NCBI RefSeq assembly: GCF_000803315.1
Contig: NZ_JRMH01000001.1
Location: forward strand, 248,001-312,000
Length of the DNA stretch: 64,000 nucleotides
Direction of reading: 5' to 3'
Source: Pectobacterium actinidiae
GTDB lineage: Bacteria > Pseudomonadota > Gammaproteobacteria > Enterobacterales > Enterobacteriaceae
The notes under the pieces were generated by a model. It saw nothing but the letters and a program-made list of their open reading frames with translations. It did no database searches and had not been told where the DNA came from. Positions 1 to 8,888 of this stretch are shown here, in pieces (positions within the stretch are counted from its first letter, which is position 1; each line of letters begins with the position of its first letter). The translations under genes were made by a program, and so were the position numbers.

Positions 1-830
1 AGCGCCTGCGGGCTATTAAACGGCGTGTCGCTCTCGATGCCCATTAGCGACCAGGTGCCGGAACTGAGGTAGGCGCTGTCGCGGCTCAGCAACGGTGCGC
101 CGACTACCGCGCTGGCGGTATCGTGCGTGGCGACAGTGGTAACGGGAATGTGTCGTCCGCTCGGCGCTGTCCAGTTCCCGACGGCGTGCCCCGGCTGCAC
201 CGGATCGCTCAACCAGCGGCGCGGGATGCTCAGATAGTCCAGCAGTTCGCTATCCCAGGTTTTCTTTTCCAGATTAAGCAGTTGGGTTGTGCTGGCGTTG
301 GTGTATTCGCAGACGACATTCCCCGTGAGGCGATAGTGAAAATAGTCGGGGATCATCAGCAGGTGTGCCACCTGATCCAGATCGTCAGAGGGTGCATCGC
401 ACAGCGCTTTAAGCTGGTACAGCGTATTAAACGGCAGAAACTGAATGCCGGTACGCTGATAGATAGCTTCACGTCCCAGTTCTGCGGTAACAGCGGCCAT
501 TATGCCGTCGGTGCGGTGGTCGCGATAGGAATAGGGCAGGCCGACGCGCTGCCCGTTTTTATCGAGTAGCACATAGTCCACGCCCCAACTGTCGATCCCA
601 ATGCTATCGGGGGTGATACCCATGGCATCGATTTGGTGTAATCCGGTGAGGATGTCGCTTTCCAGCGCGGCCAGATCCCACTGGTGATGGTTGTCCTGAA
701 ACACCAGCGTATTGCTGAAACGGTGAATTTCTTTCAGCGTTAAATGCTGCGTTGCGGTGTGCAAGGTTGCCAGCATGACCCGACCACTGGACGCCCCTAA
801 ATCCACCGCCACGATATTCTTCACCGCCAT
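1..830 (-). CDS. rhaB: Rhamnulokinase RhaB, N-terminal part (gene runs off the window)
   Basis: FGGY-family sugar kinase that phosphorylates L-rhamnulose with ATP, the second step of rhamnose catabolism in the cytoplasm. Translating the minus strand from the ATG at 830 gives an uninterrupted frame to base 1 (about 276 codons, C-terminus missing). It opens MAVKNIVAVDLGASSGRV, containing the FGGY phosphate-1 motif, followed by GIDSWGVDYVLLD and later TVATHDTASAV and SSGTWSLMG, all typical of RhaB. It is divergent from rhaS with a shared regulatory region, as in E. coli. rhaA and rhaD would be expected beyond the left edge. Confidence 0.95.
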   Translation of the reverse strand, partial: MAVKNIVAVDLGASSGRVMLATLHTATQHLTLKEIHRFSNTLVFQDNHHQWDLAALESDILTGLHQIDAMGITPDSIGIDSWGVDYVLLDKNGQRVGLPYSYRDHRTDGIMAAVTAELGREAIYQRTGIQFLPFNTLYQLKALCDAPSDDLDQVAHLLMIPDYFHYRLTGNVVCEYTNASTTQLLNLEKKTWDSELLDYLSIPRRWLSDPVQPGHAVGNWTAPSGRHIPVTTVATHDTASAVVGAPLLSRDSAYLSSGTWSLMGIESDTPFNSPQA

Positions 831-940
831 AGCCGCACTCCTTACTTGTTGGATGTGTTGCAGTGTAAGGAGCGGTAACAGAAGCCACCTTCCTATGAGT
901 GCCATCTACAACAAGCGGCTGGCAAAATGACAAAGCTGAC

Positions 941-956
941 CGTGAAAGGGCTCACA
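941..956. promoter_or_regulatory. CRP site for the rhaB promoter
   Basis: CGTGA-aagggc-TCACA, one mismatch from TGTGA-N6-TCACA. Its centre lies 118 bp upstream of the rhaB ATG. In E. coli the rhaBAD CRP site is centred at -92.5 with a leader of about 24 nt, so the spacing agrees closely. RhaS half-sites should lie between about 860 and 940; I could not define them confidently by eye. Confidence 0.7.
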
Positions 957-1007
957 ATCTGGGAAATTATTTAGGGAATAACCACGTAAAAATAAGGGAA
1001 AAAGCGG

Positions 1008-1023
1008 TGTGATCCTTACCACA
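1008..1023. promoter_or_regulatory. Second CRP-like site, on the rhaS side
   Basis: TGTGA-tcctta-CCACA, one mismatch from consensus. It lies about 150 bp upstream of the rhaS ATG and 67 bp from the first CRP site. E. coli rhaSR also has upstream CRP sites. The rest of the 336-bp rhaB-rhaS gap holds no gene. Confidence 0.6.
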
Positions 1024-1166
1024 CTTCAATCAATTGGGCGGTGCGATCTTAAAAAAAGAGCAGCCAGACGGCGTGCGAGTGACGGTATTTTAAGGCTGGT
1101 TTTGTGGCTTCTGGCTACCCTTTTTCAAAGGCCGCATTTTTGCCAGAGGCTGAATGGAGAACTGAA

Positions 1167-2006
1167 ATGACGTTACTTCGTGGTGATGACTTTTTTACTT
1201 CGCGTGCCGTAACGGTTGCGGTTGAGCCGCGCACCCCACAAGCGGCGTTTCCTGAGCACTATCATGATTTCTGGGAAATCGTGCTGGTGGAACAAGGCGC
1301 TGGTGTTCATGTGTTTAACGATCAGCCCTATGCACTGTGCAGCGGTTCGGTATTCTTCGTTCGTGATAACGATCGGCATCTGTTTGAAGACGTCGAAGGA
1401 TTGTGCCTGACCAACATGCTGTACCGCTCGCCGCGCGGATTCCGCTTCCTTTCCGATATCGCCGCCTTTTTGCCGTATGGCCCGAACGGCGAGTGGCATG
1501 GGCAGTGGCAGGTCAATGCGGCGGGGATGCAGCAGCTGAAACAGTCGATGAACAGTCTGGCTGAACTGGCGCAGAGCGATGCACCGGAAGCGATTGCCGC
1601 CAGCGAGAGCCTGTTTCTGCACATTCTGGTGCAACTGCGCCAACACTGCTTCCAGACGCAGTCTAACGGCCCCGAGCGTCAGGGGGTTCAGGCGCTGCTG
1701 GGCTGGCTGCAAAACAACTACAGTGAAGAGGTGAACTGGGGCAGTCTGGCCGATCAGTTCTCGCTGCCGCTGCGTACGCTGCACCGTCAGCTCAAACAAC
1801 ACACGGGTATGACGCCACAACGCTATCTGAATCGGTTAAGATTACTGGAGGCTCGTCGGCGGTTGCAGCAGAGTGATGATTCGATTACCACGATTGCGCA
1901 CGCCTGTGGATTTAGCGACAGTAATCATTTCTCGACGCAATTCCGCAAGGCATTCTCGCAGGCGCCTAAATCACTGCGCCATCAGGCGTTTTCTCGTGAA
2001 GAGTAG
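1167..2006 (+). CDS. rhaS: L-rhamnose operon activator RhaS (AraC family)
   Basis: Rhamnose-responsive transcription activator of rhaBAD and rhaT. The N-terminal cupin-like sensor contains FPEHYHDFWEIV and LCLTNMLYRSP. The C-terminal double helix-turn-helix contains LSLRTLHRQLKQ-type and CGFSDSNHFSTQFR motifs, all close to E. coli RhaS. The ATG at 1167 (279 aa) follows GGAGA at a 6-nt gap and matches the RhaS start MTLLRGDDFF. The frame is open further upstream to 1104, but that extension matches nothing in RhaS. rhaR follows 24 bp downstream in the same direction. Confidence 0.95.
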   Translation: MTLLRGDDFFTSRAVTVAVEPRTPQAAFPEHYHDFWEIVLVEQGAGVHVFNDQPYALCSGSVFFVRDNDRHLFEDVEGLCLTNMLYRSPRGFRFLSDIAAFLPYGPNGEWHGQWQVNAAGMQQLKQSMNSLAELAQSDAPEAIAASESLFLHILVQLRQHCFQTQSNGPERQGVQALLGWLQNNYSEEVNWGSLADQFSLPLRTLHRQLKQHTGMTPQRYLNRLRLLEARRRLQQSDDSITTIAHACGFSDSNHFSTQFRKAFSQAPKSLRHQAFSREE

Positions 2007-2030
2007 GTAACGGCAACGGCGGGTAAGGGA

Positions 2031-2885
2031 ATGGCGACAGCAGTACGGGGTTTGAAATTACAGACTGAAGACTATTTCCTCACCGACAAGAATGCCGTGA
2101 CGGTGGCCGAACGGCACCCGCAGCCGGTGTTTCCGCTGCATCATCATGATTTTGATGAACTCGTCATCGTCTGGCGTGGCAATGGCCTGCACCTCTGGAA
2201 CGATGTGCCTTACCGCATTACCCGCGGCGATATGTTCTATGTTTCAGCAAACGATCGTCATAGCTATGAATCCGTCCACGAGCTTGAGCTGGACAACATT
2301 CTCTATATTCGCAATCGCCTGACGTTATCCGCCGATTGGCAAGCGTTGCTGCCGGGCGGGGAGCTTCCACAAAGCCAGCGCCACTGGTGTTTAGGCTCGG
2401 AAGGCATGGATACCCTCCGCGAGAAGGTGGATGCGCTGAGGCAGGAGTGCATGAAATCGGATGCACTCTCGCTGCAACTGAGTGAAGCGCTGTTGCTACA
2501 GATTGCGCTGCTGGCGGCGCGCTATCGCCACACGCCGGATAACCCGCAATTGGCCGATGCGCACCAGTTGGATATGTTGATGAATGCGCTGCGTGCCAGC
2601 ATTGCGGCACCGTTCCGCTTTGAAGCTTTCTGTGAACAGCACCACTTCAGCGCCCGCAGTTTACGTTCGCGCTTTAAAGAGCAAACGGGCATGAGCGTGC
2701 CACATTATCTGCGCCAGCTGCGGCTCTGTAAGGCGATGGAACTGCTGCGTTATGATCTGCAAACCATCGGCGACATTGCCGCGCTGTGTGGTTTTGAGGA
2801 CAGTAACTACTTCTCTGTGGTGTTCCATCAGGCGTTCGGTGTTTCGCCCAGTGCTTATCGCCAGCGCTTCCTGAATGTGGAGTGA
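2031..2885 (+). CDS. rhaR: Rhamnose regulator RhaR (AraC family)
   Basis: Activator of rhaSR in response to L-rhamnose. The 284-aa protein carries an N-terminal sugar-binding cupin region (FPLHHHDFDELVIVWRGNG, YRITRGDMFYV) and a C-terminal AraC DNA-binding domain (SLRSRFKEQTGMSV, CGFEDSNYFSVVF). It is clearly paralogous to the preceding RhaS, and the motifs match E. coli RhaR. In E. coli rhaT lies just downstream on the other strand. Here more than 12 kb of unrelated genes follows before rhaT. Confidence 0.94.
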   Translation: MATAVRGLKLQTEDYFLTDKNAVTVAERHPQPVFPLHHHDFDELVIVWRGNGLHLWNDVPYRITRGDMFYVSANDRHSYESVHELELDNILYIRNRLTLSADWQALLPGGELPQSQRHWCLGSEGMDTLREKVDALRQECMKSDALSLQLSEALLLQIALLAARYRHTPDNPQLADAHQLDMLMNALRASIAAPFRFEAFCEQHHFSARSLRSRFKEQTGMSVPHYLRQLRLCKAMELLRYDLQTIGDIAALCGFEDSNYFSVVFHQAFGVSPSAYRQRFLNVE

Positions 2886-2926
2886 CGGCGCTTTTTAGCT
2901 ATTGGGTGCGATGAATCAATGACGGG

Positions 2927-3181
2927 TTAATAGTGGTAGCGGCAGGCAGCGATCATCATGGCGTCATCGGTGATGGCATAAACCAAACGATGTTCTTCGG
3001 TGATACGGCGCGACCAGAAACCAGCAAGATTATGTTTAAGTGGCTCTGGTTTTCCTTTTCCCTCAAAAGGTGTCCTGCGCGTTTCTTTTATTAATTCATT
3101 GATCTTTTTGACCATCCGCTTATCGATGTCCTGCCAATACAGGTAGTCTTCCCATGCTTCTTCTGACCAGATTAGTTTCAC
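2927..3181 (-). CDS. yoeB: YoeB toxin (ribosome-dependent mRNA endonuclease)
   Basis: Type II toxin of the RelE/YoeB superfamily that cleaves mRNA on the ribosome. The protein is 84 aa, the usual length. It begins [16 protein letters not shown] and ends AACRYHY, nearly identical to E. coli YoeB, and keeps the conserved Glu in the middle, Arg in [12 protein letters not shown], and the C-terminal His-Tyr pair. Its ATG overlaps the yefM stop by 4 bp, so it is translationally coupled to its antitoxin. It is the first gene after rhaR, convergent with it. Confidence 0.96.
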   Translation of the reverse strand: MKLIWSEEAWEDYLYWQDIDKRMVKKINELIKETRRTPFEGKGKPEPLKHNLAGFWSRRITEEHRLVYAITDDAMMIAACRYHY

Positions 3182-3429
3182 TCAATGATATCTCTTTCTT
3201 CGCCATTGCCAGCTTTAAGGCTCTCGATTGAGTTCATCAGTCTTTTTGCATTTGCTGGTGAACGCAGTAAATACGCGGTCTCCTCTAGAGAGTTATACTC
3301 TTCCAAAGACATCAGCACGCAGGCTTCACCATTCTGTCGGGTGATAAGTATGGGAGCACGGTCTTCGACCGTTTTCATCATGGTCGCCGATAGATTTTTT
3401 CGGGCTTCACTGTAGCTAATTGTACGCAT
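3178..3429 (-). CDS. yefM: YefM antitoxin
   Basis: Phd/YefM-family antitoxin that binds YoeB and represses its own operon. The 83-aa protein begins [17 protein letters not shown], the standard YefM N-terminal DNA-binding segment; the acidic C-terminal tail would wrap the toxin. The ATG at 3429 is preceded by a perfect AGGAGG at 3435-3440 with a 5-nt spacer, preferred over an upstream in-frame start at 3456. The stop overlaps the yoeB start by 4 bp. Confidence 0.95.
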   Translation of the reverse strand: MRTISYSEARKNLSATMMKTVEDRAPILITRQNGEACVLMSLEEYNSLEETAYLLRSPANAKRLMNSIESLKAGNGEERDIIE

Positions 3430-3443
3430 TTGTACCTCCTGAT

Positions 3444-3465
3444 ATGTACTTATCATTGTACAATG
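3444..3465. promoter_or_regulatory. YefM operator (short and long TGTAC palindromes)
   Basis: CATTGTACAATG at 3454-3465 is a perfect 12-bp palindrome with a TGTACA core. An imperfect ATGTACTT copy lies at 3444-3451. E. coli YefM and YefM-YoeB bind adjacent long and short repeats with this core, so this is the expected autoregulatory operator, placed just upstream of the yefM ribosome-binding site. Confidence 0.75.
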
Positions 3466-3504
3466 TTGCCGCGTTTTTAACCACCCAATCTTTCCTCAAC
3501 AGCG

Positions 3505-5208
3505 CTACTCCGCCACCGTCGAGAGCAACAGGCGGGTGTAAGGATGCTGCGGTTGATTGAAGATCTGTTCGACCGACCCGGTTTCTACGATATCCCCGTC
3601 TTTCATGACCGCGATGCGGTGGCTCATGTGCTGTACCACGCCCAGATCGTGGGAGATGAACAGCATTGTCAGCCCCAATTGGCGCTGCAACGCCACCAAT
3701 AAATCCAACACCTGCGCCTGTGTTGTGACATCCAGCGCCGATACCGGCTCGTCACAGATCAGGATTTCAGGATCTGAGGCCAACGCCTGTGCGATGGAAA
3801 CGCGCTGGCGTTGACCGCCGGACAGTGCCGTAGGACGTCGGGTCAGCAGGTCGGGCGTCAGGCCGACATACTCCAGCAGCGTCAGAATACGCCGCTGTTT
3901 CTCATCCTCGCTCAGATCGTGACGCAGGCGCAGCGGCTGATTCAGAATCTGGGCGACGGTAAATTGTGGATCGAACGAGCTGAGCGGATCCTGCGTGATC
4001 GTCTGAATGCGGGCGCGTAGCGGGCGGCGTTCGCGTTCCGTTAACGTGCTCCAGGCATTATCCGCGAGTCGGACTTCACCGCTGTCCGGCTTTTGCAATG
4101 CCAAAATGACTTTACCCAGCGTGGTTTTACCGGAGCCGGATTCCCCGACGATGCCCAGCGTTTCACCGCGTTTGATCTGGAGAGAAACCTGATTGACCGC
4201 CTGCATCCGGCTGCCGTCCGGGCGCTTGAACGACACCGCAATGCGATCCACCGTCAGGGCGATGGCATCGTCAGTGTCATTCGCTGCCAGAGACGCCGCT
4301 GATGGCGCAATACCGCTCTGTAACGGATCGACTCCAGCCAGCCACTTTCCTCGCGTAGATGCGGTCGGGATCGCCGCTAGCAGCTTGTGGGTGTAGGGAT
4401 GCGTCGGTGCTGACAGGATCTGCCGCGCCTCACCGCCTTCTACCAGCGCTCCGTTTTGCATAACAATGACGCGATCCGCGACGTCCGCGACGACGGCAAG
4501 ATCGTGAGTGATCAGTAGCACGCCGTGCCCCGCCTGCGCCAAGGCAGTGAAGACTTTCAGCACCTGCTTTTGCACCGTGGCATCCAGCGCGGTGGTGGGC
4601 TCATCGGCAATCAGCAACTGTGGGCCGGCTGCCAGCGCGGAGGCAATAAGCGCACGTTGACGCAGTCCGCCGGACAGCTCATGCGGGTACTGCGCCGCGC
4701 GATTCTCAGGATCGGGAATGCCTGCTTTTGTCAGGAGTTCGGCGACGCGGGCGGGAATTTTCTCGCGGGGCAACAGGCGATGGGTCAGAATCGGCTCCGC
4801 GACTTCTTGCCCAATTTTGCGCAGCGGGTCGAGAGACACCAGCGCATCCTGCAAAACAAAGCCGATTTCACGGCCACGAATCGCTCGCCAGTCGCGATCG
4901 GTCAGATAGCGTAAGTCACACCGGCTGCCATCATGGCGCGTGAGCTCAATCGCGTTTGCCTGCACGTCCACGACTTCTCCGGCCAAACCTACCAGCGTGC
5001 GGGCGGTGACGGATTTCCCTGAACCCGATTCGCCGACCAGCGCCAGAATTTCTCCAGCATTGACCTGAAAAGAGAGGTTTTTAACCGAACGAATGGGGCC
5101 GGATGGGCTGGGAAACGTGACGCTCAGGTTCTCTACACGTAGCAACGGCGTCTTCGCCACCGCATCTGAAGAGGAATGAGAGGAGTGAGGGAGTGTGTTC
5201 AGGCTCAT
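3505..5208 (-). CDS. Fused double ATPase of a peptide-type ABC importer
   Basis: Both nucleotide-binding domains of a DppD/DppF-type importer in one 567-aa chain (the YejF/GsiA arrangement). Domain 1 has Walker A GESGSGKS near residue 60, signature LSGGLRQR and Walker B LLIADEPTTALD. Domain 2 has Walker A GESGSGKT near 355, LSGGQRQR near 459 and ILICDEPVSALD. Each ends in the oligopeptide-transporter HPYT motif. The ATG at 5208 overlaps the preceding permease stop by 4 bp and has AGGAG 7 nt upstream; a longer in-frame start at 5310 is unlikely. It is the last gene of a binding protein-permease-permease-ATPase operon. The substrate is not deducible by eye. Confidence 0.9.
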   Translation of the reverse strand: MSLNTLPHSSHSSSDAVAKTPLLRVENLSVTFPSPSGPIRSVKNLSFQVNAGEILALVGESGSGKSVTARTLVGLAGEVVDVQANAIELTRHDGSRCDLRYLTDRDWRAIRGREIGFVLQDALVSLDPLRKIGQEVAEPILTHRLLPREKIPARVAELLTKAGIPDPENRAAQYPHELSGGLRQRALIASALAAGPQLLIADEPTTALDATVQKQVLKVFTALAQAGHGVLLITHDLAVVADVADRVIVMQNGALVEGGEARQILSAPTHPYTHKLLAAIPTASTRGKWLAGVDPLQSGIAPSAASLAANDTDDAIALTVDRIAVSFKRPDGSRMQAVNQVSLQIKRGETLGIVGESGSGKTTLGKVILALQKPDSGEVRLADNAWSTLTERERRPLRARIQTITQDPLSSFDPQFTVAQILNQPLRLRHDLSEDEKQRRILTLLEYVGLTPDLLTRRPTALSGGQRQRVSIAQALASDPEILICDEPVSALDVTTQAQVLDLLVALQRQLGLTMLFISHDLGVVQHMSHRIAVMKDGDIVETGSVEQIFNQPQHPYTRLLLSTVAE

Positions 5209-6071
5209 CGTGCCTCTCCTTTTGCCAAAATAGCCTGTAAACGACGCCCCAGCAGCGTGATGGAAATTACCGACAGCGCGACGACGCTGGCGGGCAGCAG
5301 GCTGACCCACGGCGCAATATCAAGGAAGTTACGTCCGTCAGCCAGTAGCGCGCCCCATTCAGCAGTCGGTGGAACGACGCCCAAGCCCAGAAAGCTCAGC
5401 GCCGAGGCAGACAGCACCGCATGACCGACGCCAATGGTCGCGACAATCAACAGCGGGCGCAGCGTATTGGGAATGATATGGCGAAAAACGATATACAGCG
5501 GGTGTTCGCCCAGTGCAATCGCATGTTCAACGTAGCCGGATAGCCTGACTTGCAACACCTGAGAACGGATCAAACGCGCATAACCCGCAATCCCCGCCAG
5601 ACCGACGGCCAGCATGGTGTTTTCCGGGCCGCGTCCCAGTACGGCGATCACCAGTAGCGCCAGCAGCAGGTCGGGAAACGCCAGCATAATGTCCAGCAGG
5701 CGCACCAGAACCTGACGGATACGCAGTGGCGCGAGCACCGACAGGGTGCCAAACAGCACGCCGCCGAAGCAGGCGATCAGCATCGCGCCGACGCCAATCC
5801 CCAGCGACAGCGAGGTACCGTGGACGATACGGGAAAAAATGTCGCGTCCCAGCTGATCGGTGCCGAACCAGTAAGTGCTATTCGGCGACTGGAACACCGC
5901 CCCCATATCCATTTCATCGGCGGTGCGGCTGGTAAACAGTGAGGGGAAAAAGACCGCCAACGCCAGCAGGAACACGAGTGCGGCAGGCAGCAGTGTCGCC
6001 GTGCTTAGCCACGGGCTGCGATAGTTTTTTCTTGATGGCATCTGCGTGAAGGGCATGGGTTCACTACTCAT
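5205..6071 (-). CDS. ABC importer inner-membrane permease, DppC type
   Basis: Second membrane subunit of the peptide-type importer (288 aa from this start). It has an N-terminal membrane segment, a periplasmic loop with the DppC-like sequence YWFGTDQLGRDIFSRI, then a five-helix permease core with the EAA-type loop around HPLYIVFRHIIPN. The ATG at 6071 overlaps the upstream permease stop by 8 bp. In-frame Met codons at 6056 and 6041 are alternatives because no strong ribosome site decides the start. Confidence 0.88.
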   Translation of the reverse strand: MSSEPMPFTQMPSRKNYRSPWLSTATLLPAALVFLLALAVFFPSLFTSRTADEMDMGAVFQSPNSTYWFGTDQLGRDIFSRIVHGTSLSLGIGVGAMLIACFGGVLFGTLSVLAPLRIRQVLVRLLDIMLAFPDLLLALLVIAVLGRGPENTMLAVGLAGIAGYARLIRSQVLQVRLSGYVEHAIALGEHPLYIVFRHIIPNTLRPLLIVATIGVGHAVLSASALSFLGLGVVPPTAEWGALLADGRNFLDIAPWVSLLPASVVALSVISITLLGRRLQAILAKGEAR

Positions 6072-7023
6072 GGGCGCTCGCCTTCTTGCGTAAGCGGGGA
6101 TCGATAATGAGATACAGCGCATCCACCAGCAGGTTGATGACGACGAACAGGAACGCGGACAGCATGACGACGCCCAGCACCAGCGGCATGTCGCGGTTTT
6201 CAATCGCACTCAGCGTGACCTGCCCGATACCCGCGCGACCAAAGACGGTTTCGGTCAGCACGGAGCCGCCGAGTACGCTTGCCAGCAGCGTGCCGGTGAG
6301 CGTTGAGGCGGCCAGCGCCGCGTGGCGTAAACCGTGACGAAAGCGTAGTCGGATTTCGCTGACGCCGCGCGTGCGTACAGTGAGCGAAAATGGCTGGGAG
6401 AGTGCATCTTCCAGACCGTCACGCAGTACCTGACTTAGAATGGCGGCAATCGGCAAGCCCAGAGTGATAACCGGTAACACCAGCGACATAACACCGTCGT
6501 TGCCAGTGACTGGAAACCATTGCAGGCGAAAACTGAACAGGCTTAATAGCACGATACCAATCCAGTAGACCGGTGTACTAAGCAGCGTCAGTTCCAGCCA
6601 CGATACGGTGGTACGCAGTGCACCATAGCGGCCTGCGGTGAGCAGCGCGCTGGTAATCGCGAGAAGCAGTGCCAGAATCAGGCCACCGAGCGCCAGCGGC
6701 AGGGTTTCATGCATCGCATCGCTAATCACGCTACCAACCGGCAGGCGGTAGAGATAGCTGACGCCAAAATCGCCCTGTAGCGCCTGCCCACAGTAGCGCA
6801 GATATTGCACCCACAGCGGCTGATCGAGTCCAAATTGTTTGATGAGTACGGCGCGATAGGCTTCATCTACCACGTTGTCGCCGCCGCTAAGAATGGCGAC
6901 GGGATCGCCAGGGATCAGTTTGACGGCAATAAACGTCAATGTGGCTGCGCCCCAGAGCACAGCCAGAATGGTGAGTAGACGTTTGCCTAACGCGTACAGA
7001 TTAACGTTTAATCCAGGCATCAT
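6064..7023 (-). CDS. ABC importer inner-membrane permease, DppB type
   Basis: First membrane subunit of the importer (319 aa). The N-terminal helix is followed by FIAVKLIPGDPVAIL and later FGLDQPLWVQYLRY, both hallmarks of DppB/OppB permeases. Downstream are GDFGVSYLYRLPV, the EAA loop and ETVFGRAGIGQ. The start overlaps the end of the binding-protein gene by about 23 bp, and the stop overlaps the next permease, so the four genes form one tightly packed operon. Confidence 0.9.
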   Translation of the reverse strand: MMPGLNVNLYALGKRLLTILAVLWGAATLTFIAVKLIPGDPVAILSGGDNVVDEAYRAVLIKQFGLDQPLWVQYLRYCGQALQGDFGVSYLYRLPVGSVISDAMHETLPLALGGLILALLLAITSALLTAGRYGALRTTVSWLELTLLSTPVYWIGIVLLSLFSFRLQWFPVTGNDGVMSLVLPVITLGLPIAAILSQVLRDGLEDALSQPFSLTVRTRGVSEIRLRFRHGLRHAALAASTLTGTLLASVLGGSVLTETVFGRAGIGQVTLSAIENRDMPLVLGVVMLSAFLFVVINLLVDALYLIIDPRLRKKASAHE

Positions 7024-8614
7024 AGAAGTTCGGTTTTGCGTTGGTCGCCCAGCTTATGCCCTGTACCTGTTTGGACAGGCCGAGTTGATAGGCAGGAATG
7101 TACAGCGGAACAACATACGCCTGATCGATGACTTCGCGCTGTATGTCGCTGTAGAGCTGTTTACGTTCCGCGTCACCCGCACCAATGGCTTTTCTCAGTT
7201 TATCGTCCAGCACGCTGATGCGAGTAAAGCCGTTACCGTTCGGTGGCGCATAGGCCGAATCGAACACGGTACGCAGAATATCGGGCTCTGCGCGCACGAA
7301 GAAGTTAGAAGCGATATCGTACTCGTTGGCATTGGTGCGCGTGGTGAATTCGCCCGCATCAACTGGCGTCAGTTTGACTTCGAAGCCTGCCTGCTTCACC
7401 TGATATTGTACCGCCTGGAACAGCGCGACATCTGCGGCTTCAACGTTGGTTGAGGCGTAAACGAAGCTGACACTCAGGCGCTTGCCATCTTTAGTACGGA
7501 AACCTTCGCCGTCTTTCTGTTTCCAGCCGGCGTTATCCAGCAGCTCGTTGGCCTTCTTCACATCAAAGCCCCAGCGGGACGCGACGCTCGGATCGTAGTA
7601 TAGCGTGGCCGGGCCGAGAACGTTATCGGCGGCTTTCAGCGTACCGAAGAAGGCCACTTTTACTGCCGCCTTAGTATCTACCGCGCTCTGGAATGCCTTA
7701 CGCACCGCGACATCCTGGAAAGGGCCTTTGGTGGTGTTGAGATAGAGTACGCGGTTAACGCCCGGGTTCTCATAGGTAATCACTTCCAGCTTTGGATTGC
7801 GCTTCACCGTCGGGAAATTGGCAGGCGGCACGGCGTCAATGGCCTGAATCTGGCCGCTGCTCAGTGCGCCAAGGCGAACCGACGCTTCTGGTAGATATTT
7901 GAACACCAGACCATCCAGATAGGCTGGGCCAGTATGCTTGGCGTAACCCGGTCCCCAGTTGTAATCAGGACGCTTCGTCAGCTTGCTGCCGCTGCCTTTC
8001 ACAAAGGAGTCAAGAATAAACGGACCGGAACCTACTACTGTGGTACTGGTGTTTGGTGTTTTTTTCAGGTACGTCGGCGATTGAATGCCCAGATATGGCA
8101 GGCTTAGCCCCTGTAACAGCGCTGCAAACGGTGAGCTATAGTGGATCACAATCGTATAGTCATCCGGCGTTGAGATCTTGTCGATAGGACCTAACAGCGA
8201 TTTCGCGTAGCTGGAGGTCGTTTTCGGATCGAGAATACGCTCGATGTTGTATTTTACCGCTTCCGCATCCAGCTTGGTGCCGTCGCTGAACGTCACGTCT
8301 TTACGCAGATGGAAGGTGTATTCGGTGTTGTTGTCATTAATTTTCCAGCTTTCCGCCAACCAGGGCGTAAAGCGGTTATCTTCCGCCTGTCCTACCAGTG
8401 AATCCACCACGTTACGGGCAATCAGTGCTGTGACGCCATAGGCAGTAATGTGCGGGTCGATAATCGGCGTATCACTGCCCAATCCGACATTCAGAATACC
8501 GCCAGACACCGGTTTTTCAGCGGTTTCCGCCGCATACGCACCGGGATTGAGTGCGAAAAGTAACGAGAGTAACCCTGCGGCGAGAGTCGTAACTTGCGGA
8601 TGATTTTTTTCCAT
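7001..8614 (-). CDS. Periplasmic substrate-binding protein of the peptide-type ABC importer (SBP_bac_5)
   Basis: Solute receptor feeding the permeases encoded directly downstream. The 537-aa precursor has a basic N-terminus, a hydrophobic core and a probable signal-peptidase site after AYA near residue 29, so it should be periplasmic. The mature protein has the family-5 features ILNVGLGSDTPIIDPH, FTPWLAESWKIN, YTFHLRKDVTFSDG and a C-terminal PLYIPAYQLGLS segment. Ligand choice (peptides, metals or glutathione-like compounds) cannot be read from motifs. Confidence 0.9.
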   Translation of the reverse strand: MEKNHPQVTTLAAGLLSLLFALNPGAYAAETAEKPVSGGILNVGLGSDTPIIDPHITAYGVTALIARNVVDSLVGQAEDNRFTPWLAESWKINDNNTEYTFHLRKDVTFSDGTKLDAEAVKYNIERILDPKTTSSYAKSLLGPIDKISTPDDYTIVIHYSSPFAALLQGLSLPYLGIQSPTYLKKTPNTSTTVVGSGPFILDSFVKGSGSKLTKRPDYNWGPGYAKHTGPAYLDGLVFKYLPEASVRLGALSSGQIQAIDAVPPANFPTVKRNPKLEVITYENPGVNRVLYLNTTKGPFQDVAVRKAFQSAVDTKAAVKVAFFGTLKAADNVLGPATLYYDPSVASRWGFDVKKANELLDNAGWKQKDGEGFRTKDGKRLSVSFVYASTNVEAADVALFQAVQYQVKQAGFEVKLTPVDAGEFTTRTNANEYDIASNFFVRAEPDILRTVFDSAYAPPNGNGFTRISVLDDKLRKAIGAGDAERKQLYSDIQREVIDQAYVVPLYIPAYQLGLSKQVQGISWATNAKPNFYDAWIKR

Positions 8615-8888
8615 TCCCTGTGTCCTTTACCAATGACATGAGGCCATACACGGCGGTGTTTTTCGCTACTCTAGTGGGCGCACTTATACATGTAAAAGAA
8701 TAAAAATTGATTTTCAATTCCATAAAAATATATATGCGAAAGACTTTTACCTACGCTGATGATGAACGATTTTCTTTGGAATCTTGGTGGTGGTATCGGT
8801 TTTTATTACTACCCTTGTTCGATGTGCTGGTTGATGCGCATCAACTGCTGGGAGCAATTCATGACGAAGAAATCGTTAAGGAGAAGCT

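Noticed and set aside
1173..1820. Minus-strand open frame opposite rhaS
   Set aside because: Antisense to conserved RhaS sequence; no ribosome site or recognisable domain.
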